This document shows, in pieces, positions 1 to 12,529 of a DNA stretch of 64,000 nt. The stretch spans positions 62,001 through 126,000 of the forward strand of contig JADNRY010000175.1 in NCBI GenBank assembly GCA_015501585.1, read 5' to 3'. The notes under the pieces were generated by a model. That model ran no database searches and was not told where the DNA came from. It saw only the letters and a list, made by a program, of their open reading frames with translations. The translations under genes and the position numbers were made by a program. The stretch's first letter is position 1; each line of letters opens with the position of its first letter. The DNA is from Rhodocollybia butyracea (lineage: Eukaryota > Basidiomycota > Agaricomycetes > Agaricales > Omphalotaceae).

Positions 1-275
1 CTGACAACCCGCCCTCGCTCCCTTACATATCGATAGTCTGGTTAGGTGCGGTAGTGTTTTTGTTAGGTTGTTTTATAGCACCTTTCACACACCTACATGT
101 AAATACCCAAATAACGTCTACACTGAGCTGCGGAATTTGGCTTCGCTAATCGAAGAAAATTACTTGTCCTTGCAGATATATTATAACAGATTATGTTTGG
201 CTTTCGTCAATCCAGCTCAATACACCAAAGCGGATCTCACTCTCATATGACATCAACTGTCAGTTCAGAAAGCGG

Positions 276-2150
276 TTGACAGCCCGGGTAGATTCATATC
301 AATCAATTCGACCCCCAGTCCACATTGAGCCTAACAATATTTGTATGGTAATGCCAAAATTCCATCTCCTTGGACATACAAAGGATTGTCACACAAAGTT
401 CTCATATAATTATTTGCCCTATTGTGGCCGAACAGATGGCGAGTCTGTAGAAAGGGTTTGGGCGGCCTCAAATACTTTGGCTGGTTCAACAAAGAAAATG
501 GGCCCAGGTTCCAGAAGAGATACCCTGGATGATCACTGGGAGACTGGAATTGGAGAAAGCGTATCACTTTAGGTGCAAAGTTTCTCATTGGGAAGAGTGT
601 ATCAATCTAACTATCCTGTTCAATTCTAGGAGATACTATGTTCAAACGTGCCCACAGGGCTGCTGAAATGCGAGAAAAACATGTGCTTGCCTACGCCGAT
701 GTGTGCGACATCATGTCTCAAGAGAATCAGGAAAGGTGGAGGGAGCTTGTTTTGCGATGGGAACGTAATCCAGACCATGCAAAAAATCCTTATGAGTCGA
801 GTGTACAACGTGAGTGCAAAGTTTCTGCCAATGTAACGGTATCACTGATTAATAATTTTCTGTCTATCTTGTAGCGTTAACATTAGCAAGTATTAAATTG
901 CAATTGGTCAAAGAAGATGCGCAATTGGCTCTCCAAGGAAATCAACTGGCAACTATAATGAAGCGTATCTCTCCAATGTCTTTGATTGTGCAAGGATTGG
1001 AGCTGGAGGAGCTGCAGTAAATGTGTCCTGCATTGTATATCAGGGGTGCATGCTAACAGACTCATTTTGCAAGGCAAAGGCTTGAATATGACTTGGATTT
1101 GTTGGGTCCACACCGGACTCCCTCCCAGCTGGCAAAAATAGTAGAACGAGCAATGGCTCTGCATAATCGCATAAATAGTTGGACTTCTCTTCAGGCAGTA
1201 TATATGCCCATTGCTGCTCTTCTACACTCAGAAAGCATTGTTCCAGAAGGTGTTTATATCTCTCCCCTGATCATCGTTAGTGATTCAATAATCACTTATA
1301 GGGTCAAGTGGAGTTACTAAAATTCCACTATTCTTACCAACTGCTGTATGGGATGCTCAGCAAGAGTGTGATCCTCGTCTAGTGGACATTGAGTGGAGGT
1401 TGAGGCATGCAGCATGCTCGGATGAGCTTGAAAAAATGCGGAAGCATCTACTCAGCAGGAATTGGGTGAAAAATTTTAAAGCATCTTATGGCCATGGCCA
1501 GCGTCAAGGGAGTCGATCCGCAACAGCCCTGGATTCTTTAAATAGCAAAGTGGAGGCCTGTGCCACAAGATACAGAAACCATCGCGACATTCTTAAAGCA
1601 TGGAGTAGTGCACTTGCTAAGAATGATGCCTCAAAGAAGGAATTGCGATCTTTGAACGCTGATGATATCCGGGAGTTGCATACAGCTGGCTTGGAGGCTC
1701 TTGGGGAGGGAGACAGGCAGCTATCATGGATTTGGCATGTCCAGCGGGTGGATATATCTGATAATGAGCATTTAGTTGACAGTGAGTGGTGACCTTGTCC
1801 AATTATGTCTGTCTAACATGCACTCAACAGGCTTGTGAATTCAATGGTGCAAGTCTAGGGCCAGAGCATTGCGATGGCAAGAAGAATGTCTCATTATACA
1901 AGCGTCGTATGTATGGAACGTTGCAATGGGAGGGGCAACAGTGGTTAGAATGAGCAAGAGTGCTGTTCTCAAATGAAACAGCAAATGATCTAATGTTTCA
2001 GGCACGTTGTGCATATGCTCTGCGGCAGCAAAATATTCGCTTGCAGCATGCTAGTGTCCTACGTGAGAAATGGAAAGGACTGCATACTATGTTGGGAGAC
2101 GGTCCAGGAGGCATAAAACTTGACAGCCCAACCTATCAGTTTGTATCATA
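276..2150 (+). mobile_element. KDZ-type transposase relic, C-terminal half
   Basis: Spliced exons on the + strand carry the hallmark of KDZ (Kyakuja-Dileera-Zisupton) transposases: a PKFHLLGHTKDC segment, then GRTDGESVERVWA and MGPGSRRDTLDDHW near 345-540. Further exons follow at about 638-810, 875-1017, 1073-1260 and 1300-1780, with short GT-AG introns (for example about 1018-1072, which restores ELQQRLEYDLDLLG). The last part, about 1830-2150, holds a RARALRWQEE motif in one frame, then RRMYGTLQWEGQQW and ALRQQNIRLQ in another, so a frameshift lies near 1895. An in-frame TGA sits at 1951-1953. The N-terminal half with the usual cysteine cluster is absent or beyond the left edge; an open stretch at 68-250 may be an earlier exon but has no recognisable motif. 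The element is almost certainly inactive. Confidence 0.8.
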
Positions 2151-2160
2151 ACGGTAGTAG

Positions 2161-3359
2161 TAGTGTATTGCGTGGCAGCGTGCTTTTAACTTTATCATGA
2201 TATTATCAGTTTGGCCAGTGATAATAATTTTCTGTCATAGTTTGTCATGATAGCATTTATCAGTGCCACCAGCCATTATAGATTTGGCCAGTGACAATAA
2301 AATCCACTGATAGACCAAAATAGCGGGAAATTAACCTTGGTCAGTGATAATAATTACCACTGGTAGGTTTCTACCTGAAATGGCTGCAAAATTGTGATAA
2401 TAACTTTGGTGTTATCATTTGACCCAAAATGACTTGAAAAGGTCCTGGGCCGGTATGAAATGATCTTATGAACTGATTTGGACATTGTCTGGGGATCTGG
2501 TGATCAGCACTCATAATTGATTGTATAATGACTGGCTGCAGCCAGTCCTCTGTGCATAATTGATCCCACTGACAGTGTCAGTTAATTGTCAATTATACCA
2601 GTGTCATAGGTTGACTTGTATCACTCAAGGACCACTATTGTGCTCTATTCTATGTATTAAGCACCTACTGAGTGTCTCACACTCATACCTTGCATGTAGT
2701 ACCCATTTCATTATTATTGTAAGTACTAAATACTTGCAGGTACTCACAAGTTACTTGTGAGTACCTGTGTTCACTGGGATCCGCAAGTACCCACAAGTAC
2801 CTGTGTTAAGATACCTGCGGATCCCGGTATCTGTTTCCCATGGATCCGTGCAGGCCACAGGTAGCCCCTTGAGGCCCACAGGTACCCGTACAACGGATCC
2901 GGGTTTACCTGGACCCAGACTCGTGGACATTTTTAGACAGAGTCCAATGTCATGTTATTAAATTTACTGGCAAGCTGGTCACTTTTGGCCTCTTGCCATA
3001 AGGGTCGAGTGGGACAGATCGGACCTGTACTACGGAAATCCCCAAGGGTGGCCTGTGGCCTGACCCGTACCCGTGGGAACAGGTACCCGGATCCGGCGGA
3101 TCCGGGCCATACAGGTATTCCCACGGGTCAAACGTCACCCATGAGGAACCGGACTCATATCCATCCTCAATCCCCACAAATATTTTGCCTCCTTGCAAGT
3201 AGTCAAAATTTATCCTAAGCCTTGCTTGCTGTACAGATCTGTGAAACATACTTCCAAGTATTCTCATGGTCATACTTGCAGGTACTTGCGGATGACTTGG
3301 ACTCGTGGACATCTTTAAAATTTTATACTGATGCAATAGGAACTACAATAGCCCGCAAC
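2161..3359. repeat. Gene-free repeat tract with degenerate tandem and inverted repeats
   Basis: No gene seen. 2190-2430 contains several degenerate copies of a TTGGCCAGTGATAATAA-like unit. 2725-3330 is dominated by short GGATCC/GGTACC-rich inverted repeats. The phrase GACTCGTGGACAT is repeated in direct orientation near 2920 and 3299, and ACTTGCAGGTACT near 2732 and 3275, so two direct repeats about 375 and 545 bp apart bracket an imperfect inverted repeat. It may be an old miniature element, but its boundaries are not clear. Confidence 0.45.
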
Positions 3360-4942
3360 CTAAATCAAACCATCTTCCTTGACAAAAAGCTGACTATCAA
3401 GCAAATCCTGTGAGGGAGTAAGTGACTCCGTGACCCCCTTCATTGCAGAGTCATAGCCATCCCGTAGATTGATCATTAGACGTGACATCATTATGCTGGC
3501 GATGCTGACAGATTGCAGTCAGTCTTACAAATTGTGAACTGTGAACTGAAACAGGATCTTCACTTACATATTTGCAAATATAGGTAGCAAGCTCTTCATG
3601 TATCCCTATGTAACCACAAAGAGTTAGGACAGTGGTAGCGAGGTATATATCAATACATACTTGCTCAAACTGTATATCCCAGACAGTCAGACATGAAATC
3701 ACAAGAATAAAACTAATGTACAAACAGCAAAAGTCAACATGTTCGCAGAATTGGTTAAGGCAATGATTCTATGGGAAGTCATTGATATTAAACCACATAA
3801 CGGAAGAAAGGTTTACCTACCCAAAGTATAGAACACCTGAAACAAGATTGAAAACTCGAAAATTCATGCAGGAGAAATTGGGCTCACCATCTCGCATGAC
3901 CACAGTTACTACCCCACCCTTGGTTTTTCTACGCAGCTTTAACGTCTTCAGAAGCGTAAGGAAGAAGACACTGATATCAAGTGCAAAGACCCCAAGCCAT
4001 AGATACACCATATCTAATTCATTCTTATCCCACTGATAATGGAAAACAAAAACAAATGCCCACATACGGAAGCCCCTGAGATGTAACAACATTATAAGTA
4101 CGAGTGTTTCAAAAGGGAAAGAAGGCTTACTGTGCAACTGTGTAACTCTGAAGACATCCGACTTGAGAAATGACAACTTGAGGGATGTTCAGACCTGCGG
4201 CGTCCTTCTCGGAAAGATACCATTGAATCTGTGAACACCTGGCATAAGGAGGCCCTGCAGTGTACTAAGAGCACCAACCAGACCGTTTCCAACCATCCCC
4301 GTTGCGAGCATGCACAGGAATCCGAGAATGCGTTTGTCCTTGTCATAAATGGCGTAAAGTCTAAGAATAAAGAGGACTAATTAATCATAGTCAGTTTTCC
4401 AATGTGAACACTGAAATGGACCGGAACATAATCAACATACTACTAATCACAAGCTGCACCAGAGAAAGAAAGAATTGTTGGTATATTTCTAATACATGGC
4501 ATCTGTGCACTGTGCACTGAGATCATAATGCTGGCTACTGCGACATTGTGCTCACCCCTGGAAGGAAATTAATACTAGTCAGATGCCATAGGGTAAATGA
4601 GAATAGATCAGGATTCAGGGCTTACACTACGACGTAGAATTTGTTCTGGCAAGAAGAAGAAAATAATTATTGGGATATTGCCAAGTAGAGACAAATATCG
4701 GTTGATGTAGAACAATATGGTGCCAAAGCCTGTCGAACTACAGCGCCAGAAATATTCGACTTCCAGGTCGAGCGTGATAAGATAGTCATAGCAAAGAATA
4801 ACTATAGGCCAAGCATCAGGACAATATTTCAGTTATGCACAAAGCAAGTGACCAGCCAAAGATACGTACCGAAGGCAGCCAGCTCCACATATCTATTCCA
4901 TTGACTGGATATCCATTTTAAGTCCAAATTAGCCTTGATCAT
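3360..4942 (-). CDS. DUF6533-family multi-pass membrane protein
   Basis: Exons read on the minus strand give the fungal DUF6533 signature. Exon 1, starting at the ATG at 4942, ends in NRYVELAAF. The next exon gives YDYLITLDLEVEYFW, then FYINRYLSLLGNIPIIIFF. After introns come LRLYAIYDKDKRILGFL, a hydrophobic segment MVYLWLGVFALDISVFFLTLL, and KLRRKTKGGVVTVVMRDG joined across an intron to VLYFGIIALTNSANMLTF. The final exon gives IMMSRLMINLRDGYDS and stops at 3360-3362. Introns are short with GT-AG ends. This is the usual layout of a basidiomycete-expanded, presumably 7-pass family of unknown function. The junction after NMLTFAVCTL (about 3725) cannot be resolved cleanly, because a stop follows before any good donor; it could be a small lesion. 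The start is chosen because it is the nearest in-frame ATG upstream of RYVELAAF. Confidence 0.75.
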
Positions 4943-6195
4943 AAAAGATATACCCTTACACTTGCACAAGAATTTGCGAAGGGTCTGCCGGAGACATGAC
5001 AATGTGAAGGAAAGCTCAAAGCACCGACGAACCTTCAAATACTGGACCAGTAGCCCCTCTGTAATACTGAGTACTGTAAAAATAGCCAGGTCAATACTCA
5101 AACATGATATGTCAAGTGTGATTGCAGATGTGCATGATCTGAAAGTGATACTTGAATTATGTCTGACAAGCTGTTTACGATTTGACCAACTTCGAGTTTG
5201 ATTCATGACAACAATTCATTACCGGCTCTTGTGTATATCCGGGTTCATGTTGCTCAAGGCTTTGCTTACTAGTAGTAGAGCATATGGCAGCACTACTAGA
5301 TGGAGTTTAATTAGTACTTGACCCGTATAATTTGGCAATCCCTAAGAGTGTACAGGAAATGGAAGAGCAAGAAGTGGATATGATGACAAGATACAAGCTA
5401 CGGCTCCACACAGCTTATGTGCCCACTAACGCCACATGAAACATGGATTCTGGAACCGTTTGTTGAATCATATAATCGCAGTCACCGTGACTAAGTCAAG
5501 GTAGAGACATCCCTGATATCCAAACACTAGAGAGGTATGGTCTCAGCATTAACATGAAGAATGTGTTGACTAGAAGGGTCAGATTCTCATCAGAATATCA
5601 CTTCAGAGTTCAGATCGTCTGACATCAAACAATACGACTCCTGAATACATTTGCCGTAATGCTTCATCCTTCATCTTTGTGCGAGGTTAGCCGATGTCAA
5701 ATACAGCAAGACACTGGAAAGAAACAAGAGGCGACGTTTATATTAATATTGTTAAATCGATGGTAAAAAGATCTGTAAGCTTGCTAAGTACTGTATGAGT
5801 CTTAAGATAATGAATTTTCTTGTGGTAAACCCCCTCTACAGGTTAGAATGCTCAAATTGAGGTTGCTCTCAGGGACACCAGCAGAATCTCCCATCGTTGG
5901 ATGTCTTGAGCTTAGGTAGTCACCGTACAAAGGATCAGTCATGGTGAGCGGTGCTATACTACTAGGGATTAAGTACGCAGGTAAATCTTTCCTCAAGTGC
6001 CATGGAATTCCCGTAACTTGCGTGAATGAAAGACTGGTTCAGACACTGTCCAGGCCAGTTCCAGGATGGAAAAAGGATTCCAACAAGCATCTGTTCCCTT
6101 GAAGTCTGTTGAGCTAAGAAGCACTGTTTAAAGAGAAGCTACTTGGAAGTTGGAAGTGGTAAGATTTGAACCCAATCTGTAGCTACATGTGTAAG
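4943..6195. other. No supported gene
   Basis: Only short open stretches without recognisable motifs, some antisense to one another. The first part is presumably the promoter region of the DUF6533 gene, but I see no clear TATA box. Nothing else can be supported. Confidence 0.5.
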
Positions 6196-6199
6196 GCAA

Positions 6200-6340
6200 A
6201 CATATATAAGTGGAATCAATCTCACGATTCTCACCTCAGTTGATAGTATATATATAAGTGGAATTGATCTCATCTCAGTTGATAGTAAACTTTATACTAT
6301 CAACTGAGATGAGATCGATTCCACTTATATATGTAAGACA
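6200..6340. repeat. Long near-perfect hairpin with an extra direct copy
   Basis: A left arm (about 6249-6289) reading ATATAAGTGGAATTGATCTC then ATCTCAGTTGATAGTA is followed after a few bases by its reverse complement (about 6290-6334), with one mismatch in the readable core. A third, diverged copy in direct orientation lies at about 6203-6250. The hairpin is AT-rich with arms of about 40 bp. Confidence 0.7.
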
Positions 6341-6659
6341 GTTGAGGTAGCCTTCAGAGGCGTTGGCACGGAACGAAATAAACCTGAGAGCTGTACGATA
6401 TCAAGTAAGCATCGTCAGCAGACCATCAGCACGGCACCCTCATAGAAGATTAGCTTCAAGGTGGATAGTATCAGGTTTGTGTATTGCCTGTCAGTATCAT
6501 TGAGAGGTCTCATAGTTAAGTCTGCTGGCTCAGGGCTGCCTGTCAATTTGTATGTTCCAGTGTTAAGTGGTCTGGGGTACCCGTTCAGGATATAAGGGCT
6601 CCCGGCTTAGAATATTCCGCATCACAACTTATGAGACTTATAAGAAATTACTGTAGTTG

Positions 6660-7265
6660 AAACGCCACCGTTGTACTAGTGGTTGGCCTACTTTGAGAAT
6701 CAAGATGCTGGAGGAGGATGAGAGATGAAGCAACATCCAGATAAGGGCCATAGGGTGGAAATGTAGTTAAAACTTGATGTTCGCGGTTCTTTCCGGGAGT
6801 TATACTTGATGTCTCTACAGCCATGGTGATGCTTCACCGTAACGACTCTGAGCTCACTAGACGACACAACTTCCTCATCCTCTCAGCACATTCTTTGGTA
6901 CTCTCGTTTTCTGGGGACTTTACCTTTAAGTATACCATCGGCAGCATATTCCAGATCCCCGTAGGCTACCAGGATCGTCGTTGCCCATAGTCAGCATTAC
7001 ACGTCTGAAATCGCGCTTTGGATGGCGTTGGTTTCCGGACGACGCCTGTGTATCACCATGGACCTTCTCCCCATGCCCTGTGTTCACGTTGCCACAGAAA
7101 ACCGTATAGAGACTGGGTTGTATTGCACTTCGATTGGTACACAAGTTACAACTCGCATGGGCTGCCGACCTTGCTATGAGGTGTGTCAATGCCTTTTCGA
7201 AATCACGACAGGACGGGTTATTCATTGCAGAATGATGTTGGACTTGAAACTAATGTCAACTGCGT
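6660..7265. repeat. Dispersed repeat, copy 1 (shared with 15.5-16.9 kb)
   Basis: The block aligns with two stretches near 15535-15660 and 16365-16860. Shared landmarks are GATGAGAGA then AAGCAACATCCAGA, then TTTCACCGTAACGA-like, TTTTCTGGGGACTT, CCACAGAAAACCGTATAGAG, and near the end GTGTCAATGCCTTTTCGAAAT. Open frames exist on both strands in both copies, but none is conserved without stops and none is recognised. It could be a decayed gene or a transposon fragment. Confidence 0.55.
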
Positions 7266-7502
7266 TTGAGTTTATCTGATCATGAGTGTACGTTAAGAGT
7301 ATGAAAAGAGGGGCGTCTGGGCACTGTTAAGAATATTGTTAAAATCATCCGGCCTGTTCTGTGATCATTACTACATCAGGCACCACAGACGTACGCCAAA
7401 ACTTCGATGAACAGCCATTTCAACGATACCCTCAGGAGACATGATGAACCCGTGTCAATAGGGCTCGTCAAGCACAAAAAATAGCTCAGGAAACTGAAAG
7501 TA

Positions 7503-8293
7503 CTAGGAACATACACCATATTTGTGAATTGCATGAACGAGACAAAATTCAGCTAGAATCACGACATTAACGGATGGTAAACAGCAAAGGAGAATAAGCG
7601 CAATCCATCCCGAGATGGTCATCATCACAATGTTTATATTTCGAATCGATGGATCACAGTAAAACGCGTAGTGAAACGTCGAAAAGTAGTTCAAGGTTCC
7701 GAGCACAAGGATTACTGTATACATTCATGAGCAACGGAAAGCCAAGACGAATCAGTGGAGCATGCCTAGATAGTCCACCCGATTCATGGCTTTTTCAACC
7801 TAAAAAACGCCGTTAACAAGACGGGCATTCACGAAAACGTGTTGATACGCACCGATTCTGAATGACACATGGCACTGTGGAAAACCGTCGAACACGCAAA
7901 GCACACTGCACATCCGAAGATGAAGAGCATCATTCCGGCACCATCAAAGGCCTTTGGGGTGTTTACTGGCTGGCCAGCATAGTCATGCAAGACATCGAGC
8001 CGTTCGAAGATAGACCGGTCGTCTCGCAGAAAACTCAAAGAGAGCAGAGCGCAGCTGATAATCACGCCGATTAAATGAGACCAGATGTTCACTATAGAGC
8101 CACAGTGGTTAGATTTATCATAGTTAATGAAGAAGAGCACGCACCGGTTTGATTATGCCACAGTAACACGCCTTTAAAGCATTCCTTCCAATTATTTGTC
8201 TCTGGACGATACCCAGTCAAGATGCACGGATTATCTCGTCTCCATTCAGGCAATTCAGAGAAAGTCAACAGGCCAAGACGAGTAGGGATTCTC
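7503..8293 (-). pseudogene. PAQR / adiponectin-receptor-like membrane protein, broken
   Basis: The minus strand gives the PAQR (AdipoR/Izh-type, seven-pass) N-terminal signature LPEWRRDNPCILTGYRP, then WHNQT joined across a clear GT-AG intron to VNIWSHLIGVI. The next segments are MMLFIFGCAVCFACSTVFHS (a membrane segment ending at the family's conserved S-x3-H) and CHSES. A later exon near 7800-7500 gives NRVDYLG and LNYFSTFHYAFYCDP. Problems: an in-frame TGA lies just upstream of the first recognisable exon (about 8295) with no Met between, the junction near 7760 has no standard donor, and the last membrane segments with their metal-ligand histidines cannot be found downstream. Family members in fungi act in lipid or zinc homeostasis; this copy is probably dead or truncated. 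Confidence 0.65.
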
Positions 8294-8299
8294 GGTCAG

Positions 8300-9920
8300 T
8301 TTGAGAACGGTGGTTTCCCATTGAATTTCGGTTGAGAGCACATGGGAAAGGTCAAGAGGCGATGATCAAAGAGGCGATGATACGCGCTTTTCGAGCGTCT
8401 ATTACGTTACGTTCTTCTGACGATCCATCTTTCGAGTATGTGATACGTCTACTTTATTTGTTCCTCTCCTTGCGCTGTGTTACGCTCAGGTATAAACTTG
8501 ACCCTACAATTCAACTTGCATAGCAACAATCCAGAATTACCGATTACTTGCTTGCATCATCTCGCATCGGACTACACTGCCCCAGACTGCCCCCCACTGA
8601 TTCATCAACACCTTCGATCTCCGCCTCATCACCTTTACATGTCCAACACCAGTGCACCACTTATGATTGATGACGATAGGCCCTGTTGCAGATGCCCAGC
8701 ACATAAGACTTAATAAAGTGTTAGAACTTGTAAGCGAAACTTGAAAACATGGGTGCTTTGAGACGCTCAAAAAGGTCTGGACGTGCACCAACAACGGATC
8801 CTTGGAGGTGACAGGGAATGTCCCAACAGGAACAGTGATCAAGAACACCACCCCCCAAGATCAAATGGATCGGATCACAGTCTTAACACGCCGCGTCGTT
8901 TACCCTAAACTTGGCTTTCTCCTTCCCCGGCTCGTCTGCAGCAGAGTCCAAGTCCGGTCCCAATTCATCCCAAAGGCAGTACTACTCGTAACCTCTGCAC
9001 CAGAAGTCCGAAGTGACCTGGGCCCGCTGAGTCTCGGGAAGCATCCCCCTAAACTTTTGAACATAATCTCGACTAGGGTGACTTTCCGCAGTCTGCAGCA
9101 AGTCTGCAGCATTTTTGGTAGTGAAAGATCGCGTTGCGGTACATGTCATGCTATCAGGGACGCAAGGCCGACGGAGAGCCAAGAACGACGGATGCACGGA
9201 ATCATAGTGGGCCTGGGGAAGACGGCGCAGATGATCGTCTGCAAACGTTGCTAGTGGGATGCAAGTGATAGAACGATGTTGCCGTGGATCCGTTTTCGAA
9301 GGGAGCGACGATCATCAGATAGCCTCAGTCACGTTAAATCTGTTGAAGATGAGTTTCACAGTTGTCTCTTGATACACTGCCAGCCCAAAAATGTAGAGAA
9401 GTTTATTTGAGATTGAACTTTAAACAATAATAGAGATCTTGCGAGATCCCGCGCCGGCCGCACCGGAACTGACACAGTTAGGAGCGAATACTTGTGTTTC
9501 CTTCCTTGCGGTCTAGTACTGGATAAATTGGAGCTCGGTGCATTTACATGAGAGGCATTGACGGCAACAGACCTCGCGCATGCCAGGAATTAGGATGCTG
9601 TTGTAATATGCAGGACGCTGATACGCGACGAAATTCAAAGTATGGCAATCATATGCCTTGGCTTGTATCCGGTTTCAATTCATTCCCTACCACAATCTTG
9701 TTCCCATTCTGGAGGTTATGAGCTGAGCAGCAAGTTAGCGACAAGATCAAAGGATGTACGATGCGGGGTTACACACTACAAGTTCCGACTTAGCATACTT
9801 AGTAGGAATTTTGGGCTTTGCATCGTATCTGTTCAAATTGCGGTGTACGGAACATCATGGCAGTAAAGGCTCAAAGGCTCAACGTGTCGAATTTCAATGT
9901 GGTATGCCAAGCTGCACAAT
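8300..9920. other. Gene-free; right part is a duplicated flank of 7TM copy A
   Basis: No gene supported. A short frame starting MSNTSAPLMIDDDRP (ATG at 8639, stop before 8715) has no recognised relatives. From about 9000 to 9920 the sequence resembles 12300-12590, sharing CGCTGAGTCT, GATCGCG, CAAAGGATGTACG, CACTACAAGTTCC and a GGAACATCATGGCAGTAAAGG-like string (inverted at 12580). This repeated flank shows that copies A and B arose from duplicated blocks. Confidence 0.5.
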
Positions 9921-10192
9921 TATGTTCATCCTTTGATATCATTTTCTTTGTAGAATTGACTTGCTCACACTGGCCACCTTTCGAGCAAGGTTCTCTTGGA
10001 CCGTATATGCCATACAGTACAGTACTATGAGCTATGTCCTATAATGTGAGCTCCTAATCACTCCATTTAAGTTAGGCACCAGCTGCTGTTACAACTTGAT
10101 GATTAAAAGTTTCAGTGATATAGAGCTCGATCGAAGATTCTGTCCTGGACATCTGAGGCGGCGACCGGAAAACTATGACCATGCACAGCTAG

Positions 10193-11772
10193 TTACGAAT
10201 GCTTTGGCCTCAAAGGTTTTAGTAAAAGCATTGTGATCATATTTGAGTGCAAACGGCTGAATTGTATGAGTGCTTGGCACACCAGCTTGCACTATCAGAT
10301 GATCTGGGTAAGTTAATTAATCGGCTGAATAGGATAAAGAGGCTTACTGATTTCAGCATATGAATCCGACTCTTCCAGATTTTCGGAAACCAACCCTGCT
10401 TGATTCTCTTCATCAAACACACGAGTTCGAGAATCAGAAGCAAGACCAATTCCAATGGACAGAACAATAATTGTTGATGATATTCCCTGAAGTCAAAGAA
10501 GTAAGTGAGCTCAGCAATAATCATTTGATTTTGCGCCGCAACCACTTACAAAAACCTGGGTTAATGCACAAGGAGTTAAGAAGAAGTGAAGTGAAGGTTC
10601 TGCTGGCAAGTAGGCTGCAGCGACCCATATGGATAGAAATATTGGGTTAAGAGCACCGGATTGTAGGCTAAGTAACAATAAAAATCAGCAAACTTCAATA
10701 CAACTTCAATAGTAGCCTTCTTCAATGCATACATTGGGCCTAACAAACTTTGAGAAACTCGTGCCTTGCTCCCAGTCTTGCCTGCAACCAGCGTGTTCTT
10801 TATCCTGCGCTCTAACCACCAGATTCTTCCAGCTTAGTTTGATTCCAATGATAAGGATAGATAGTAGTTAATATGATTGACCCTGGCTCACCCATGAGTC
10901 TCGTTAGAACGATGTTCTCAGCAAGGGTTGCACAGCCGTATATGCCCGAGGTAAACCCATCAATTGTATCGGTTGTTGCGGCGGCTGCCGCAAGGCCTCC
11001 GTCAAGTCATCCCTAGACAAAACCTTCATGGCTAAAACTTCAAGAACTATCCAAGTGACTTGTATAAAAGTAAATTCAATGAAAGCAGATTAGAGGTTGA
11101 GAGTTGAAACTCACTGCAGATTCCTATCAAGCCCAACAAAGGCAATATAATGACAGATTTTCTTGAGTTCCATAGACGGTAGCAGCGATGTATCTATTAG
11201 AATGAACGTCAAGCTGTAAGCAATGATGCCTAATTGTGACTACTTATGTATCAATAAGTAGGCTGAAGAAAATCTCACCATCATTGCATCTGAAAGAATG
11301 CTAAAACATGAGCTTAGCTGAGACTGGTGATTTATAGCAGCTGTAACTTACCCAGTAACAGCAAATATGAAGTAGGGGACAGATTGTATTTTCCACACAT
11401 CTGTCTCTTGTTGGATAGAGTCACTTGTGACGCCGTCATATCTGCCTACCAAATCCACTGGTATGGAAATAGTCGCCAGAGTAAAGAAGATCAAAGTTGC
11501 AATAACATAGAGCATCCCTGGCATAACTTTTGTTCGAAACACATATAAACTCAAACTGAAGAGAACCACAAAAATGCCTGATAGTTTTGCAAATGAGATG
11601 GTATTTGAAATCTAGATTTCATTTTACCATATAGGAAGACCTCAATCTAAAAAATAGTTCTAGAGACTAGCATCATTTGTCCCAGCAGTAATAGCCTGTG
11701 TTCACTTACTGTAATTGGTATTATAAATATTTCATTCAATGCTTGTTGGCTGATTTGAATCTGAAAGGACAT
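10193..11772 (-). pseudogene. 7TM family copy A, frameshifted
   Basis: Same ten-exon layout as copy F. Start at 11772 gives MSFQIQISQQALNEIFIIPIT. The 19-nt microexon encodes IEVFLY, followed by GIFVVLFSLSLYVF, the 22-nt microexon ILSDAMM, IHRCYRLWNSRKS, TWIVLEVLAMK, GIYGCATLAENIVLT, AGRIWWLERR, SGALNPIFLSIW and GISSTIIVLSIGIGLA. Two lesions are visible: in exon 6 the frame changes between VLSRDD and GGLAAAAATT (about 10995-11015), and in the last exon an extra base in a homopolymer near 10215-10220 shifts the usual EPLRPKHS end. The intended stop is at 10193-10195; the shifted frame would stop at 10173. The promoter module is present at 11823-11841, so the copy may still be transcribed. Confidence 0.75.
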
Positions 11773-11822
11773 GAGGACGATGAGGTGTTGGGGGAATCAA
11801 GAAATGGTAAATTCATTGCCCA

Positions 11823-11841
11823 TTTATACCTTCCAAAGATC
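11823..11841 (-). promoter_or_regulatory. Promoter module of 7TM copy A (TATA box plus adjacent element)
   Basis: On the minus strand GATCTTTGGAAGGTATAAA lies about 50 nt before the start codon. The same arrangement is found in front of all six near-complete copies. A further conserved GGCTTCTTTRATCTATC-like string lies 25-35 nt upstream. Confidence 0.7.
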
Positions 11842-12529
11842 AACATACAGCCTGTGATATCTACATGGATAGATCAAAGAAGCCACCTACACCGGATGAT
11901 GTTGGGCCGCCAATCATCAAAACATGTATGGACGGGAAGCCGCTTTCCGGTGCTGTACAGCGCTGGGGGCCGCTGGGAGCCACTGGAAATGGCTATATGG
12001 TGCCTGACAAAGGCTCCAGCTCACCCACGTTTTGCTGATCGGCGCTCCCTCATGGAAACTAAACATCAGCACACCGCATAAATTTCCACTTCACCCTGAC
12101 CTAAATAGGCCGCGAAATACAACCTTTCATCAGTCTGCTGAAGGATGTTCTTTCCACGCCAGTTCATCCAATCAGAACCGCGAGATTCTGAATGAAAGGA
12201 AACATTTCGAGCTATCAATGTCAAATAATATATATTACTGTCTACCACATCCTAATAATGTGCCTAATGGTTTCTGGCTTTATTCTGGCTGCGCGTAACA
12301 CCCAGACCAGAAGTCCAATGTGAGCTGGAGGTCCGCTGAGTCTTGGGAACCAACCCCCAACTTTCCCAGTATAACTCGAGTAGGATGACCTTCCGCAGTA
12401 TATATATGCAGCTTGTTCGGTAGACAGATCGCGGTTGATGGGAGGAGTGGGCGGTGCATGTTATGACAACAAAATCAAAGGATGTACGGTGCTGGGTTGC
12501 ACACCACAAGTTCCAGATTAGCATAGTAT

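Noticed and set aside
8802..9254. 150-codon plus-strand frame
   Set aside because: Falls in the duplicated flank; the matching region at 12.3 kb is not open and no domain is seen.
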